Below, piece after piece: positions 44,333-52,512 of a stretch of 64,000 nucleotides of DNA (position 1 is the stretch's first letter; every line of letters begins with the position of its first letter). Source of the DNA: Bacteroidota bacterium (GTDB lineage Bacteria; Bacteroidota; Bacteroidia; B-17B0; Aurantibacillaceae). A program made the translations under genes and the position numbers. The stretch is taken from NCBI GenBank assembly GCA_018267825.1, contig JAFDXR010000005.1, forward strand, positions 1 to 64,000. The letters are read 5' to 3'. Below the pieces are notes generated by a model that was not told where the DNA came from, searched no databases, and worked only from the letters and a program-made list of their open reading frames with translations.

Positions 44333-45571
44333 ATGGCTACGAGTAAAGTAATGCTATGGAAATACAAAGTGAATAAGGAAGGTTTATACCCAATTGTATT
44401 GAGGATTATTAAAGACAGGAAACCAAAGTATATCTATTTGGGACCGTATGTAACCGAAAATGATTGGGATAATGTCAATTATGAGGTAAAAAAATCGCAT
44501 CCTAATTCTAAAAGGATTAATAACCTTATTCTTAAAAAGAAGGCTGAGGCAAGCGACATTTTACTAGAGGCTGATTCAAATAACAGAGTTATTTCATCGA
44601 CACAGGTCAAGAAAATAATCAAAAAGGGCAACAAGTCTATTTCCTTTTTTCAGGTATTTCAGGAACGATATAATGACTACATCAAATTAGAAAAATTCAG
44701 TGTTGCTTTTTCTGATGAATCTAACATAAGGAATTTCAAAGAATTCCTAAATAATGAAGATATTTCGCTTTCCGAAATAACAGAAAGCCTTTTGAACAAG
44801 TTTGTTATTTTCCTTAGCACGAAGGAAAACAAGAAAAAACAACCTTATAGCAGTAGGACAATAACGAACCATTTAATCCTTATCAGAACGATCTATAATA
44901 AAGCTATTACCGATGGGTTAATTGACAGAAAGAATTACCCTTTTGGAAAAGGAAAGATAAAGATAAAATTACCGGAAAGTAATAAAATAGGTTTGGAGGC
45001 ACAGGAAGTCAAAGGAATTAATGATCTTAAGTTAGAGGTAGGTACTTCTATTTTTCATGCAAAAAACAAATGGCTGTTCTCCTTTTACTTTGCTGGGATG
45101 AGAATATCTGATGTTTTAATGGCCACCTGGAATAATTTTATAAATGGCCGTTACTATTATACAATGGGCAAGAATAAAAAAGTGGTTTCGGTTAAAATAC
45201 CAGATCAGATAATAGAAATTCTCGCATACTATGAAAAGGATAAACGTCATGATGAAGATTTTATTTTTCCAGACATGAAAACAGCAAACTTAGAGGATAA
45301 GAGGGATGTATATAGAAAACTAAATACTGCAACAAAAAACACGAACGAACAGCTGGAAAAAATCGGTAATATGATTAAAACTAAAAAGAAAATCACTAAC
45401 CATAATGCAAGGCATTCGTTCGGGAATATAGCCGGTGACAAAATTTCTCCTCAAATGCTCCAAAAACTATACCGCCACACCGATATAAGAACCACAATGG
45501 GGTATCAGTCCAACTTCATTCATAAGAGTGCGGATGAGGCTTTAGATACTGTGGTTAGTCAGGTGGTTTAA
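44333..45571 (+). CDS. Tyrosine recombinase / phage integrase
   Basis: A 412-aa integrase of the Bacteroidota type. It has an N-terminal arm-binding domain (about 1-95, LWKYKVNKEGLYPIVLRI), a SAM-like core-binding domain (about 103-205) and a catalytic domain with Arg257 (FAGMRISD) and a Lys near 280 (MGKNKK). It also has His357-Arg360 (HNARH), His382 (YRHTDIRTT) and the nucleophile Tyr391 (MGYQ). All catalytic residues are intact. It would catalyse integration at and excision from tRNA-Met. Codon use is more AT-rich than in the chromosomal genes to the left, as expected for acquired DNA. Confidence 0.95.
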   Translation: MATSKVMLWKYKVNKEGLYPIVLRIIKDRKPKYIYLGPYVTENDWDNVNYEVKKSHPNSKRINNLILKKKAEASDILLEADSNNRVISSTQVKKIIKKGNKSISFFQVFQERYNDYIKLEKFSVAFSDESNIRNFKEFLNNEDISLSEITESLLNKFVIFLSTKENKKKQPYSSRTITNHLILIRTIYNKAITDGLIDRKNYPFGKGKIKIKLPESNKIGLEAQEVKGINDLKLEVGTSIFHAKNKWLFSFYFAGMRISDVLMATWNNFINGRYYYTMGKNKKVVSVKIPDQIIEILAYYEKDKRHDEDFIFPDMKTANLEDKRDVYRKLNTATKNTNEQLEKIGNMIKTKKKITNHNARHSFGNIAGDKISPQMLQKLYRHTDIRTTMGYQSNFIHKSADEALDTVVSQVV

Positions 45572-45707
45572 GAAAATTAAATCGCAAGAGTCTTCTAGAA
45601 AATAAGAAGGTATGTAACCAAAGTCACTAAGCTTTGCCTTCATTAACCTGTGCGTTTCTTTCTTAATTACTTTCACAAAATCTCTTCCAAAATCCCTCAT
45701 TTAGACT

Positions 45708-45957
45708 TATTTTTGCCGCACGTTCTGAACAATAAAAATTAGCGTATATCGCTTGCTCTGGTATAGAAAAACTGCGAATTTTTTGAAGATCCGCCAGCAA
45801 CTGCGAAGGACGCCCAAAATGGGTGTGTCCTTTTCATTTATCTTGGTGGACCTGGGTCATTCGCAGTGCCCTCTGTACCTGGATAATGTTACAAGGTTGC
45901 ACACCCTAACTTTACAGAGAGGGTATGTACTTAAAAAGGGCATACCCTTTTTTGTTA
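45708..45957 (+). ncRNA. Predicted structured small RNA with own promoter and terminator
   Basis: A perfect -7 box TATTTTTG (45708-45715) starts a non-coding stretch of about 235 nt. It contains the hairpins AGCG/CGCT (45743-45755), GGACGCCC..GGGTGTGTCC near 45800-45823 and CCCTCTGTA/TACAGAGAGGG (about 45868-45923). A closing helix CTGCGAA (45772 or 45793) pairs with TTCGCAG (about 45858). It ends at a terminator (45921-45953). No known RNA family was recognised: it lacks tmRNA, RNase P and SRP signatures. 6S-like or element-specific regulatory RNA are options. Confidence 0.55.
45921..45953 (+). terminator. Rho-independent terminator of the small RNA
   Basis: GGGTATG/CATACCC stem with a 13-base loop and six T residues directly after. 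Confidence 0.8.
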
Positions 45958-46101
45958 AAACATAAAGATGAGTTAACAATTTGCGTTTGGCAGGCTAAAC
46001 AATAAGGTGTACTTTATAATAGTTTTCCGGGATGTTGTATGTGAATTAAACTAACTAACTTTTCGGATGTCTAAGTATATAAGTGAGGCGATTAAAAAAC
46101 T

Positions 46102-46524
46102 ATGAAACGATTGATAAATAGACAAAAGACGATCCTTGAGTTTATCAGGTCATGTGACGAGGCTCTCGCACAAGAACCTGGTAATATGGAGGTGATTCGA
46201 TTGAGGGGACTGATGTATAATATTGCCGGAGAATATGACAAGGCCCTGACTGACTTTGAGCAGATTATCAAGGATAACCCAATGGATTCTTCAAGCTATT
46301 ATTTAAAAAGCGATTGCCATTTTAATAAGGGAGAGTTTGACCTGGCCAAAAGGGATTACATGCGGGCTTTAAAAACGCAGTTCGAAACAAAATTCACGCA
46401 CGAGGATATAAATAAAGCGATCATTCTCGACGATGAAGATCTCAATGATATTAAGACCATCATCGCGCATGAAAAGCAACAAGCCATCGATAAATACTTC
46501 AAGGGCGAAGCACCTACCGAGTAA
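46102..46524 (+). CDS. TPR protein
   Basis: A 140-aa soluble protein with two to three tetratricopeptide repeats (IRLRGLMYNIAGEYDKALTDFEQII, YYLKSDCHFNKGEFDLAKRDYMRAL) and an acidic helical C-terminus. TPRs mediate protein binding; the partner is unknown. It follows the structured RNA and is convergent with the STAS-like gene, overlapping it by 11 bp. It may be element cargo or a regulator. Confidence 0.8.
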   Translation: MKRLINRQKTILEFIRSCDEALAQEPGNMEVIRLRGLMYNIAGEYDKALTDFEQIIKDNPMDSSSYYLKSDCHFNKGEFDLAKRDYMRALKTQFETKFTHEDINKAIILDDEDLNDIKTIIAHEKQQAIDKYFKGEAPTE

Positions 46525-46906
46525 GAGGTTTATATAACTCCAGCCATTCCAGGGCAGATTTACGATTCGTGAAAATCTTAATCGGAACCACAGGCTTATC
46601 CAAAATCAACCAGGCATTTCCTAAAAACTCATTGAGCTTATTGGTAGTAACCAAAGCTCCTGCCGTTATATAGTCCCAGGCATCTCTGCTTGCAAAATAA
46701 CGCCGGACATCTGCATTCACATAAGGTAATTCACTACCCAGCTCGATAAAAAAGGGCATATTGATTTTGCCGAAAACTCTCTTTCGGTCCTGGACAATAT
46801 CCATTGCTATTTTCAGGTCGATGAGATCCCGTTTTAATTTGCTGAACAAGATACCATCTTGCAGCCAGAAGGTTGAATGATAAAACGTAATTTGTTTTGA
46901 TTCCAT
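46514..46906 (-). CDS. STAS/SpoIIAA-like protein (DUF7793 type)
   Basis: A 130-aa protein of a Bacteroidota family resembling STAS/SpoIIAA folds. The pattern FWLQDGILFSKLK, LKIAMDIVQDRKRV, MPFFIELG, DVRRYFASRDAWDYITAGALVTTN and VPIKIFTNRKSALEWL is the usual arrangement of strands and helices. Members may act as anti-anti-sigma-like or lipid-binding switches (inference). The ATG at 46906 gives the family N-terminus, and 46945 adds 13 unlikely residues. Confidence 0.75.
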   Translation of the reverse strand: MESKQITFYHSTFWLQDGILFSKLKRDLIDLKIAMDIVQDRKRVFGKINMPFFIELGSELPYVNADVRRYFASRDAWDYITAGALVTTNKLNEFLGNAWLILDKPVVPIKIFTNRKSALEWLELYKPLTR

Positions 46907-46980
46907 AAAGTTCAATAAACACCTTATTTCATAACATGAATACAAGCCGGTAAGACCACAAAACTATTTTGAGATTTTAA

Positions 46981-47257
46981 TGAGCGACTAAACGCTCTGG
47001 GGCAAAGACAATCCAAAAGGAAGCTTGCCTTTCACTAACGGTTGATTCATTGGGTTATTGTCTTTGGGGTGTACACCTCAAACGAAAATATATACCTCAA
47101 GGTTACATGGATTTGAACGGTTTTGGAAAGAATAGTGGAGTTCTATTTTTCATCGAAACAAAAGTCCTGTTCGTCGCTGAAAACAGAATTTAAAAATTTT
47201 AGATGCACCGGTCACTAACAAAAATCAGCCTTGCGGAAAATGCGTTCCTTGCATTTT
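46981..47257. other. Intergenic region with several hairpins, downstream end of the structural operon
   Basis: The 365-bp gene-free stretch 46907-47271 holds GAGCG/CGCTC (about 46982-46997), the 10-bp arms CAAAGACAAT/ATTGTCTTTG (47003-47012 and 47057-47066) and the palindrome GGTGTACACC (47068-47077). It also holds AAAATGC/GCATTTT (47237-47257), followed by extra T on the + strand. The last could terminate the operon ending at 47272 or transcripts from the left. No open frame of note. Confidence 0.4.
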
Positions 47258-47271
47258 TTAAGACAACAGAA

Positions 47272-47796
47272 TTAAACCGTGTAAATAATTTTACGAGGAT
47301 CTATCTTTGCTCCCGATGGATCAGTCATGGTCAAATGCAAATGCGGCCCTGTGCTTTTTCCTGAGTTTCCGGAAAGAGCAATGACATCACCTTGTTTGAC
47401 TTTATCGCCCTTTTTGACAAGCTGTTTTGAAAGGTGCGCATAACCTGTGCGATAGCCGTTAGTGTGCCGGATGATCACCTGGTTGCCACCATCCCCTCCG
47501 GAGTTTACTAAATCCACAACACCATCCATAGGACTTCTCACCTGGGTTCCAACCGGGACGGCCAGGTCAATACCGTTATGAAACTCTCCCTGCTTACCAG
47601 TCTTAGGGTCAGTTCTATATCCGAAACCACTGGTAATTTTTGCGCTTACCGGTTTTAACCAACCTGCTATTTTTCCTGAAGCCTGGTCAGAAAGGTTTTT
47701 TAATCTGTGGCGATAAGTGTGCAGGATAATTCCAATAGTAACAACTCCGGCAGTGATGCCAAGTCCACAATAAATTTGTTTTCTCGAGAGGTTCAT
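47272..47796 (-). CDS. Membrane-anchored M23 family peptidase
   Basis: A 174-aa zinc peptidase of the lysostaphin/DD-endopeptidase type with an N-terminal transmembrane helix (about 7-26). The peptidase domain (about 50-174) has all zinc ligands: His73 and Asp77 (HNGID), His152 and His154 (HLH), plus His121. It would cut peptide bridges of the host cell wall. As the last gene of the operon, next to a muramidase, it fits a virion-borne or lysis enzyme. The membrane anchor is unusual for a soluble endolysin and suggests insertion in a viral or host membrane. Confidence 0.92.
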   Translation of the reverse strand: MNLSRKQIYCGLGITAGVVTIGIILHTYRHRLKNLSDQASGKIAGWLKPVSAKITSGFGYRTDPKTGKQGEFHNGIDLAVPVGTQVRSPMDGVVDLVNSGGDGGNQVIIRHTNGYRTGYAHLSKQLVKKGDKVKQGDVIALSGNSGKSTGPHLHLTMTDPSGAKIDPRKIIYTV

Positions 47797-47804
47797 GTTT
47801 TTAA

Positions 47805-48500
47805 TTAGGCGAAAGAGGTTTTAAAGGCGTGTTTGTGATGGTATCGTCTGATGGCTATAAATGTTCCTACTCCCAAAGCGACCAGGGACAAAACAAGAAT
47901 CACAGCACCCTTATGCCGCTTCACTGTTTTTTCAGGGTTAGCCAAAACACCTGCATACATGGTCACGAGTTTAGCTAGGCGGTTCATGTAACCTTTCTCA
48001 TAGGTCATGCCTTTGAAAAAGTCTTTGCGGATCTGCGATAAGGTGCTGAAGAATTTGTTTTCAGGAAGGGCGTTAATCTTGTTCACTTCATCAGTGGACA
48101 AGTCAAAGGATTTGTATTCTTTCACTGTGCCTGGTCCCATGAGCTTGTTGATGGCTCTGCGGGTATGCAAGGGGCCAATACTGCCTGAACCGTAAACACT
48201 ATCAAAGATCAGATGAGCTACCGCCTGGCTTTTAATCCGGTCGCCCTGAATGGGGTCCCAGAATTTTGTCTTAGCGATTTTCTGAGCCAGCTCCGGAGAG
48301 AGGTTTTTGATTTCCTGGATGGTCGGACAGCGGTGGAAGTAATCACCGTAAGCGATGGCCGAAATTCCGTATTTCGTTCCAATCAATTTACTGCCGGGCT
48401 TTCCTTTGGCCGGACAATAATTTGCTGCGTCGTTTGCTAACTGCTGATAACCACCTTCAAAACCTTCTGTTCCATTCCATATTTTAACAAAATCACCCAT
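47805..48500 (-). CDS. GH108-type muramidase with C-terminal transmembrane anchor
   Basis: A 231-aa peptidoglycan hydrolase. The catalytic Glu15 is in the EGGY motif at the N-terminus, followed by GTKYGISA and the C-terminal substrate-binding part (SVYGSGSIGPLHTRRAIN). It is extended by about 60 residues ending in a transmembrane helix (about 193-215, VILVLSLVALGVGTFIAI) and a basic tail. Phage GH108 enzymes normally lack such an anchor, so this one is tail-anchored. Its start overlaps the end of the small gene upstream (8 bp). Confidence 0.9.
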   Translation of the reverse strand: MGDFVKIWNGTEGFEGGYQQLANDAANYCPAKGKPGSKLIGTKYGISAIAYGDYFHRCPTIQEIKNLSPELAQKIAKTKFWDPIQGDRIKSQAVAHLIFDSVYGSGSIGPLHTRRAINKLMGPGTVKEYKSFDLSTDEVNKINALPENKFFSTLSQIRKDFFKGMTYEKGYMNRLAKLVTMYAGVLANPEKTVKRHKGAVILVLSLVALGVGTFIAIRRYHHKHAFKTSFA

Positions 48501-48627
48501 TCTCCTTTTTCCTGCTATGTGGCTCTGTGGAAAAAAAGCGATCGTAGAGCGACACAGAGGTGTGAACCGTTACCGCAATCAGGAAAACAGTATAGAGTAC
48601 ATTCATGAATTTGCTCTGCTGATTCAT
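48493..48627 (-). CDS. 44-aa single-helix membrane protein, holin-like
   Basis: A short gene (MNQQSKFMNVLYTVFLIAVTV, then HTSVSLYDRFFSTEPHSRKKENG) with one transmembrane helix (about 8-25) and a charged tail. It overlaps the muramidase start by 8 bp and shares its transcript. Size, single helix and position before a muramidase gene fit a small holin or pinholin, though a minor virion membrane protein is possible. Confidence 0.6.
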   Translation of the reverse strand: MNQQSKFMNVLYTVFLIAVTVHTSVSLYDRFFSTEPHSRKKENG

Positions 48628-48634
48628 AGCTGGC

Positions 48635-48979
48635 TTATGGTTTTGTGAGCTCCTGAAGTTGGAAGCGGAGTTGTTGGTTTTCCTTTTCTACTTTTTCGAC
48701 TTTACTTTCCAGTTCGGTAATGCGTGAGCGCTGGCTTTCGATTTGTTTCTTGAGCTCCTTGTTCTCATGCGCCACAATCTCCAGTTCCTTCACCCTTCTT
48801 TCCAAAGCCTGTGACCATTCCTGCCAGTTTCGAATGACGGAGGATTCAGTTTGCGCCTGGAGGTTTTTGAGTTCAAAGGCTTCTTTCTTGCGATTGGTAT
48901 AGAGCCTTAGAAAAAATTCCAGCACATGCCAGAAGCCGGTGGCTCCGAATAGTATAGCGATCAATTTACCGTAGTCCAT
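48635..48979 (-). CDS. Membrane protein with long coiled coil
   Basis: A 114-aa protein with an N-terminal hydrophobic segment (about 6-22) and then an almost continuous heptad coiled coil (about 30-112: ALERRVKELEIVAHENKELKKQIESQ). It resembles inner-membrane spanins or phage superinfection/structural coiled-coil proteins, without an identifiable family. It lies between the fibre gene and the holin-like gene. Confidence 0.7.
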   Translation of the reverse strand: MDYGKLIAILFGATGFWHVLEFFLRLYTNRKKEAFELKNLQAQTESSVIRNWQEWSQALERRVKELEIVAHENKELKKQIESQRSRITELESKVEKVEKENQQLRFQLQELTKP

Positions 48980-49004
48980 TTGTTTTGAATTTTATGTTTT
49001 AGAA

Positions 49005-50720
49005 TCAGGATAAAGCGAATTTGGTTTGTGTAATAAAGATGGTTACCATTGCATGAAGGCTTCTCTCGATCATGCCATCCACGGCAATCACGATCTCATC
49101 CCCGTTGGGTAAAAACTGGATGGTTGGAAAGAAGCCAGGATCCTGCCGGGTGTCTCTTAAAGTCGGGTCTCCTCCTATCCAGGTTGCATTACCGATGCTG
49201 TTTTTCACAGCACCTTCAAAGATGCCTGTCCAGCTATCTCCGGCCTGTCCTGTTGTTCCACTGTTTTGAACAATAGTCACCATCGCTGTGAAATGTTGAA
49301 TGCTTCTTAAGGGCACTCTCCAGCGGTTCGCAGCACTCACCCCGTTTCCATCCAGGGTCAATGGATAAGCCAGGGCAGCAGCAGGAATGATATTGAACAG
49401 GCTAATGACACTGTGTTGAGCGCTACCGGTAGTGTTGTAAAAACCGCCACCTGACCGTGCGAACTCTCCGTAAAGGATAGCATTTGCCAGTTGCCCGGTG
49501 GCCATACTGTATGGACCGGCAGCCGTATTATTCTGACCGTTGAGAACGGTGGCGAAATTGGCGGAAGCTGCATTCTGAACACCGTTATAAGGAATAATGG
49601 CTCCGGGGGCTCCACCTGGTTTATATTGCAGCAGGGTATTTAGTAAGCTGAGTAATTTAAGAGGGGTTACTGCCCTGAGATCATCCACGCCCGCATTAAC
49701 TTCTGCCTGTGTTGCCAGTTCAATAAGACCTGAGAGAATTTCAGAGGAATGGAGATTCGCCAGGAAGGTGATTAATTTGAGCGGTGTCACGATTCTTGAA
49801 TCATCGACGCCTGCGTTCACTTCCACCTGTGTGGCAAGTTCTGCAAGACCGGAGACTGTTTCTGTGGCCAGGCGGTTATCCAGCAGGGTTTTTAATTTAA
49901 GCGGGCTGACAATGGTGGCATTATCGGTACCGGTATTCACTTCTGCCTGCAGGGCGATCCTTGCCATTCCGACAATGACTTCCGTTGCCTGCTCGGTGGT
50001 GGATTGTATAATGGTCCAATCATTGCCCACAGCGAGCTTGGTGCCACCTGCATTGTTCACATTGCAATAAATAATGGCTCTAACGGCTACGGCATCACCG
50101 TCAATACCACCGATCTTACCGGCAACACTCACCGTATAAGCATCCCCCACCTGGCCGGCAGGGTAATTAGGATTTGTGGAACAGTCAATAAGTCCTTTGT
50201 CTTCCCATAGGCCAGTGAGTTTATTGGCAACGTAAGCGGCGAGTTTCGCAGGTGTAACGATCTTACTGTTATCAGCACCGGCATTGATCTCTGCTGTGGT
50301 GGCAATCTGGGCAATCCCACGCAGATCTTCTGTGGCATCCGGTGGAAGTAATAAGGCGCCTCCTTCATAATGATTGGCCAATTGAAAATAAACTCCATCG
50401 TAAATGAGGATATATACTTTGTAAATCCCGAGGTCTCCAACATCGAGATCTGCTAGAGCACCGTTCACGATTTTCTTAATGGACTTTGGCCCGTTTCCGT
50501 CCACGTCAAGCGTGGATGGACCACCGTTGGGATGGGTGAACATGACCTCCAGTGGCAAACCTGCCCGGTAACCGGTAATGGCAGGGTTCAGGTTCAGGAT
50601 ATACGCATTAATGCCACTGGCCACACCATATCCCCCCAGGGTATGATCGATGGGAATGTCGCCCACCAGTTGCAGGGCGTTGAAATTGAAATTGCTTTGA
50701 TAGCCTCCGATAAAACTCAT
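49005..50720 (-). CDS. Tail-fibre-like receptor-binding protein
   Basis: A 571-aa protein. Residues 1-130 form an N-terminal attachment domain. Then come four repeats of the phage tail-fibre type, (G)xAx(I/L)ATxAE(I/V)NAGxDxxxIVTPxKL, near residues 140-180, 255-285, 290-320 and 325-355. A Gly/Ser-rich linker (NGQNNTAAGPYSMATG) and a distal domain (about 400-571) seen at the tip of tailed-phage fibres (YGEFARSGGGFYNTTGSAQHSV) follow. It would recognise host surface glycans. No tail genes are nearby, so it would project directly from the capsid. Confidence 0.85.
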   Translation of the reverse strand: MSFIGGYQSNFNFNALQLVGDIPIDHTLGGYGVASGINAYILNLNPAITGYRAGLPLEVMFTHPNGGPSTLDVDGNGPKSIKKIVNGALADLDVGDLGIYKVYILIYDGVYFQLANHYEGGALLLPPDATEDLRGIAQIATTAEINAGADNSKIVTPAKLAAYVANKLTGLWEDKGLIDCSTNPNYPAGQVGDAYTVSVAGKIGGIDGDAVAVRAIIYCNVNNAGGTKLAVGNDWTIIQSTTEQATEVIVGMARIALQAEVNTGTDNATIVSPLKLKTLLDNRLATETVSGLAELATQVEVNAGVDDSRIVTPLKLITFLANLHSSEILSGLIELATQAEVNAGVDDLRAVTPLKLLSLLNTLLQYKPGGAPGAIIPYNGVQNAASANFATVLNGQNNTAAGPYSMATGQLANAILYGEFARSGGGFYNTTGSAQHSVISLFNIIPAAALAYPLTLDGNGVSAANRWRVPLRSIQHFTAMVTIVQNSGTTGQAGDSWTGIFEGAVKNSIGNATWIGGDPTLRDTRQDPGFFPTIQFLPNGDEIVIAVDGMIERSLHAMVTIFITQTKFALS

Positions 50721-50797
50721 GGCTTCTGTATTTTTTGGGTTTGTACTGCTGCTTCTCTTTTCTAAAGCAGGTGAATTGGTTTTGGGGGCTTTACTAT

Positions 50798-51220
50798 TTA
50801 TTGTTTTAAAATCAGGCAGGTTCCAAGGATAAGGCTTAAGCCCATGAACAATCCTTTTTGCAGGCGCTGATTTTTAAAGTTCTTGTCTTTCTGTTCCAGG
50901 TTTAACTTGAGCTCAGTGATCTGTTTTTGATCGTTAAGCATGATCACTCCCTGGTTGGAAACCTTAGTTTTAAGAATCTGTATGCTGCTGTCACTGGCTG
51001 CCTGCAAATCACAGGCCTGCTGATTTTGAAGTTCAGTAGCCTGCAAGAGGGAATCACAATATCTGCCCTGTAAGAGATTATGGGCAATGGTCTTGCTCTG
51101 TCCCATGTTAAAACAAAACAGGGTGTCCTGCCCTTGTAAAAGGATCTTAGGGGTTAAACTTTGAGAAGAAGCCATACAGCTCATGGCTATTAAGGCTATC
51201 CAGGTGATTAAGGTTTTCAT
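50798..51220 (-). CDS. Exported protein of the lysis block, spanin-like
   Basis: A 140-aa protein with a signal sequence (MKTLITWIALIAMSCMASSQ, with a Cys in a weak lipobox context), a Cys-containing N-terminal part (DTLFCFNMGQSKTIAHNLL, CDSLL) and a coiled coil (about 75-115). A C-terminal transmembrane helix follows (about 121-138). Similar proteins are found beside holin genes in Bacteroidota phages. Its first 74 bases overlap the 3' end of the upstream coiled-coil gene in another frame, as in Rz/Rz1 pairs. Confidence 0.65.
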   Translation of the reverse strand: MKTLITWIALIAMSCMASSQSLTPKILLQGQDTLFCFNMGQSKTIAHNLLQGRYCDSLLQATELQNQQACDLQAASDSSIQILKTKVSNQGVIMLNDQKQITELKLNLEQKDKNFKNQRLQKGLFMGLSLILGTCLILKQ

Positions 51221-51488
51221 GTTGTTTGATTTTGATTTGTTTGATAGTTTGTGTAGTCAAATCCAGCTTGCCACGCAGGCTATCCATTTCAAGGCTAAAT
51301 TGGAGTAGTTGATAGTCCAGGGATAGGTTCACTTTTTTGAGTGAATCATTTTCCTTTTTCAGAAGTGTCAGATCAACTGCCGGAGGTGTGTTGCTCTCTT
51401 TGGTGTTCTGTACGCTTAAAATGAAAGCAAGACACAGGATCAGGCACAGAATGATAAGGACTGCTATAATGATGTTATTTGTTTTCAT
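51147..51488 (-). CDS. Single-helix coiled-coil protein, inner-membrane spanin-like (Rz-like)
   Basis: A 113-aa protein with an N-terminal transmembrane helix (about 7-25) followed by a coiled-coil periplasmic domain (LLKKENDSLKKVNLSLDYQL, LTTQTIKQIKIKQHENL). Size and topology match i-spanins. It overlaps the 131-aa gene at its start (14 bp) and the 140-aa gene at its end (74 bp). Confidence 0.65.
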   Translation of the reverse strand: MKTNNIIIAVLIILCLILCLAFILSVQNTKESNTPPAVDLTLLKKENDSLKKVNLSLDYQLLQFSLEMDSLRGKLDLTTQTIKQIKIKQHENLNHLDSLNSHELYGFFSKFNP

Positions 51489-51870
51489 GGTCAGTTAGTT
51501 TTTTAAGTTGTTCCGCGTCTAATACATGTTTGCCTATACTCTCCGGTAGTCCATGCTTTGCCATCCAGTAGAGAAATGACTCGATCATGAACTTGTGAAA
51601 GACAAGCGCAAAGACGAAAGACTGAAAGAGGTTTTCAATATGCGCTATGGTGTAACCTCTTAAGAAATACAGAATGACTCCATAGACAAGGCCAATCAGG
51701 ATCACCCGGTAACGGGTGCGGGTTTGTGTGCCGGTGGCTTTTTGTAAACCTTCTTTTACCTTGTAATGGTTGATACCGTAACAGAGAATAATAAAGGTCA
51801 GTATGTATGACCAGTCCAGGGAGGCCACATAGTTTTGAATGCTGGTGATGATGAGCGTGAGTGTTTCCAT
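51475..51870 (-). CDS. Three-helix membrane protein, holin-like
   Basis: A 131-aa protein with three hydrophobic segments (about 18-36, 53-72, 84-102), basic loops and a charged C-terminal tail (LDAEQLKKLTDHENK). It is the first gene of the lysis-like block and overlaps the Rz-like gene by 14 bp. Class I/III holin topology is plausible; the family was not recognised with certainty. Confidence 0.65.
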   Translation of the reverse strand: METLTLIITSIQNYVASLDWSYILTFIILCYGINHYKVKEGLQKATGTQTRTRYRVILIGLVYGVILYFLRGYTIAHIENLFQSFVFALVFHKFMIESFLYWMAKHGLPESIGKHVLDAEQLKKLTDHENK

Positions 51871-51919
51871 GTTGATGATTTTTTCTAAGTGATGACGGGG
51901 TGATTAATAATTGCTTGAT

Positions 51920-52267
51920 TTATGTTCCGAACAAAAGGACATCTACTGCCTTGAGGTCAACCTTGTCCAGGATCTTTTTTTCTTTGAGTTTGTTAAGCAG
52001 TGGTGTGATCTCTTTTTCAGGGGCACGAACCAGGGCTTTTGCCGAATAAGCTGAAAGCCATTTCACCTCCCAGAGATAGAGCTTATCCAGTTCTTCGCTT
52101 AAGTGCTTCACCTGGTCTGAGGTGAGCTCCTTGTTTTGTTTCTTCGTTTCTTTCTGCCAGGAGCTAACCAGTTTTTTAATCATAAAGGCTTTGACCTGTG
52201 AGTAAGTCAGGTAAAGGGTTCCGGCAGTGATTGATACAGAAAAAACGGCTATGATTGCTTTTTTCAT
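51920..52267 (-). CDS. Single-helix virion-like membrane protein (115 aa)
   Basis: A 115-aa protein with an N-terminal transmembrane helix (about 4-22) and a helical soluble domain of about 85 residues (SEELDKLYLWEVKWLSAYSAKAL). No family is recognised. It is part of the run of small membrane proteins between the amidase and lysis genes. Confidence 0.7.
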   Translation of the reverse strand: MKKAIIAVFSVSITAGTLYLTYSQVKAFMIKKLVSSWQKETKKQNKELTSDQVKHLSEELDKLYLWEVKWLSAYSAKALVRAPEKEITPLLNKLKEKKILDKVDLKAVDVLLFGT

Positions 52268-52281
52268 TTTAAATTCTCCTT

Positions 52282-52509
52282 TCAGGCAAATATTTTTCTA
52301 ACCAGGATATTGGCCATAGTACCTAGCAATGAGGCTGCAACAACGGCAGCGACGAACTTGAAAATGGTTTCGTTGGTCAGGGTGATTTTTACGTCCGTGC
52401 GCAGACCTTCTTCACCGAAGGTGTTGTCCAGGTATTTTTTCAAAAGGCCTGTTTTCTGATCTTTCGCTGTGTTTGCCGCGTTGGCGTCTTTAGCTTGAGT
52501 TGATGTCAT
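52282..52509 (-). CDS. Single-helix virion-like membrane protein (75 aa)
   Basis: A 75-aa protein with a polar N-terminal half (Ala/Asn/Lys-rich, then YLDNTFGEEGLRTDVKITL) and a C-terminal transmembrane helix (about 50-70, FVAAVVAASLLGTMANILV) ending in a basic tail. It is unrecognised. Four bases separate it from the 178-aa gene and 14 bases from the 115-aa gene. Confidence 0.7.
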   Translation of the reverse strand: MTSTQAKDANAANTAKDQKTGLLKKYLDNTFGEEGLRTDVKITLTNETIFKFVAAVVAASLLGTMANILVRKIFA

Positions 52510-52512
52510 GGT

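Noticed and set aside
45753-45965. 70-codon open frame inside the structured RNA region
   Set aside because: It runs through the hairpins and terminator, has no family resemblance or promoter-consistent start, and reads as translated RNA structure.
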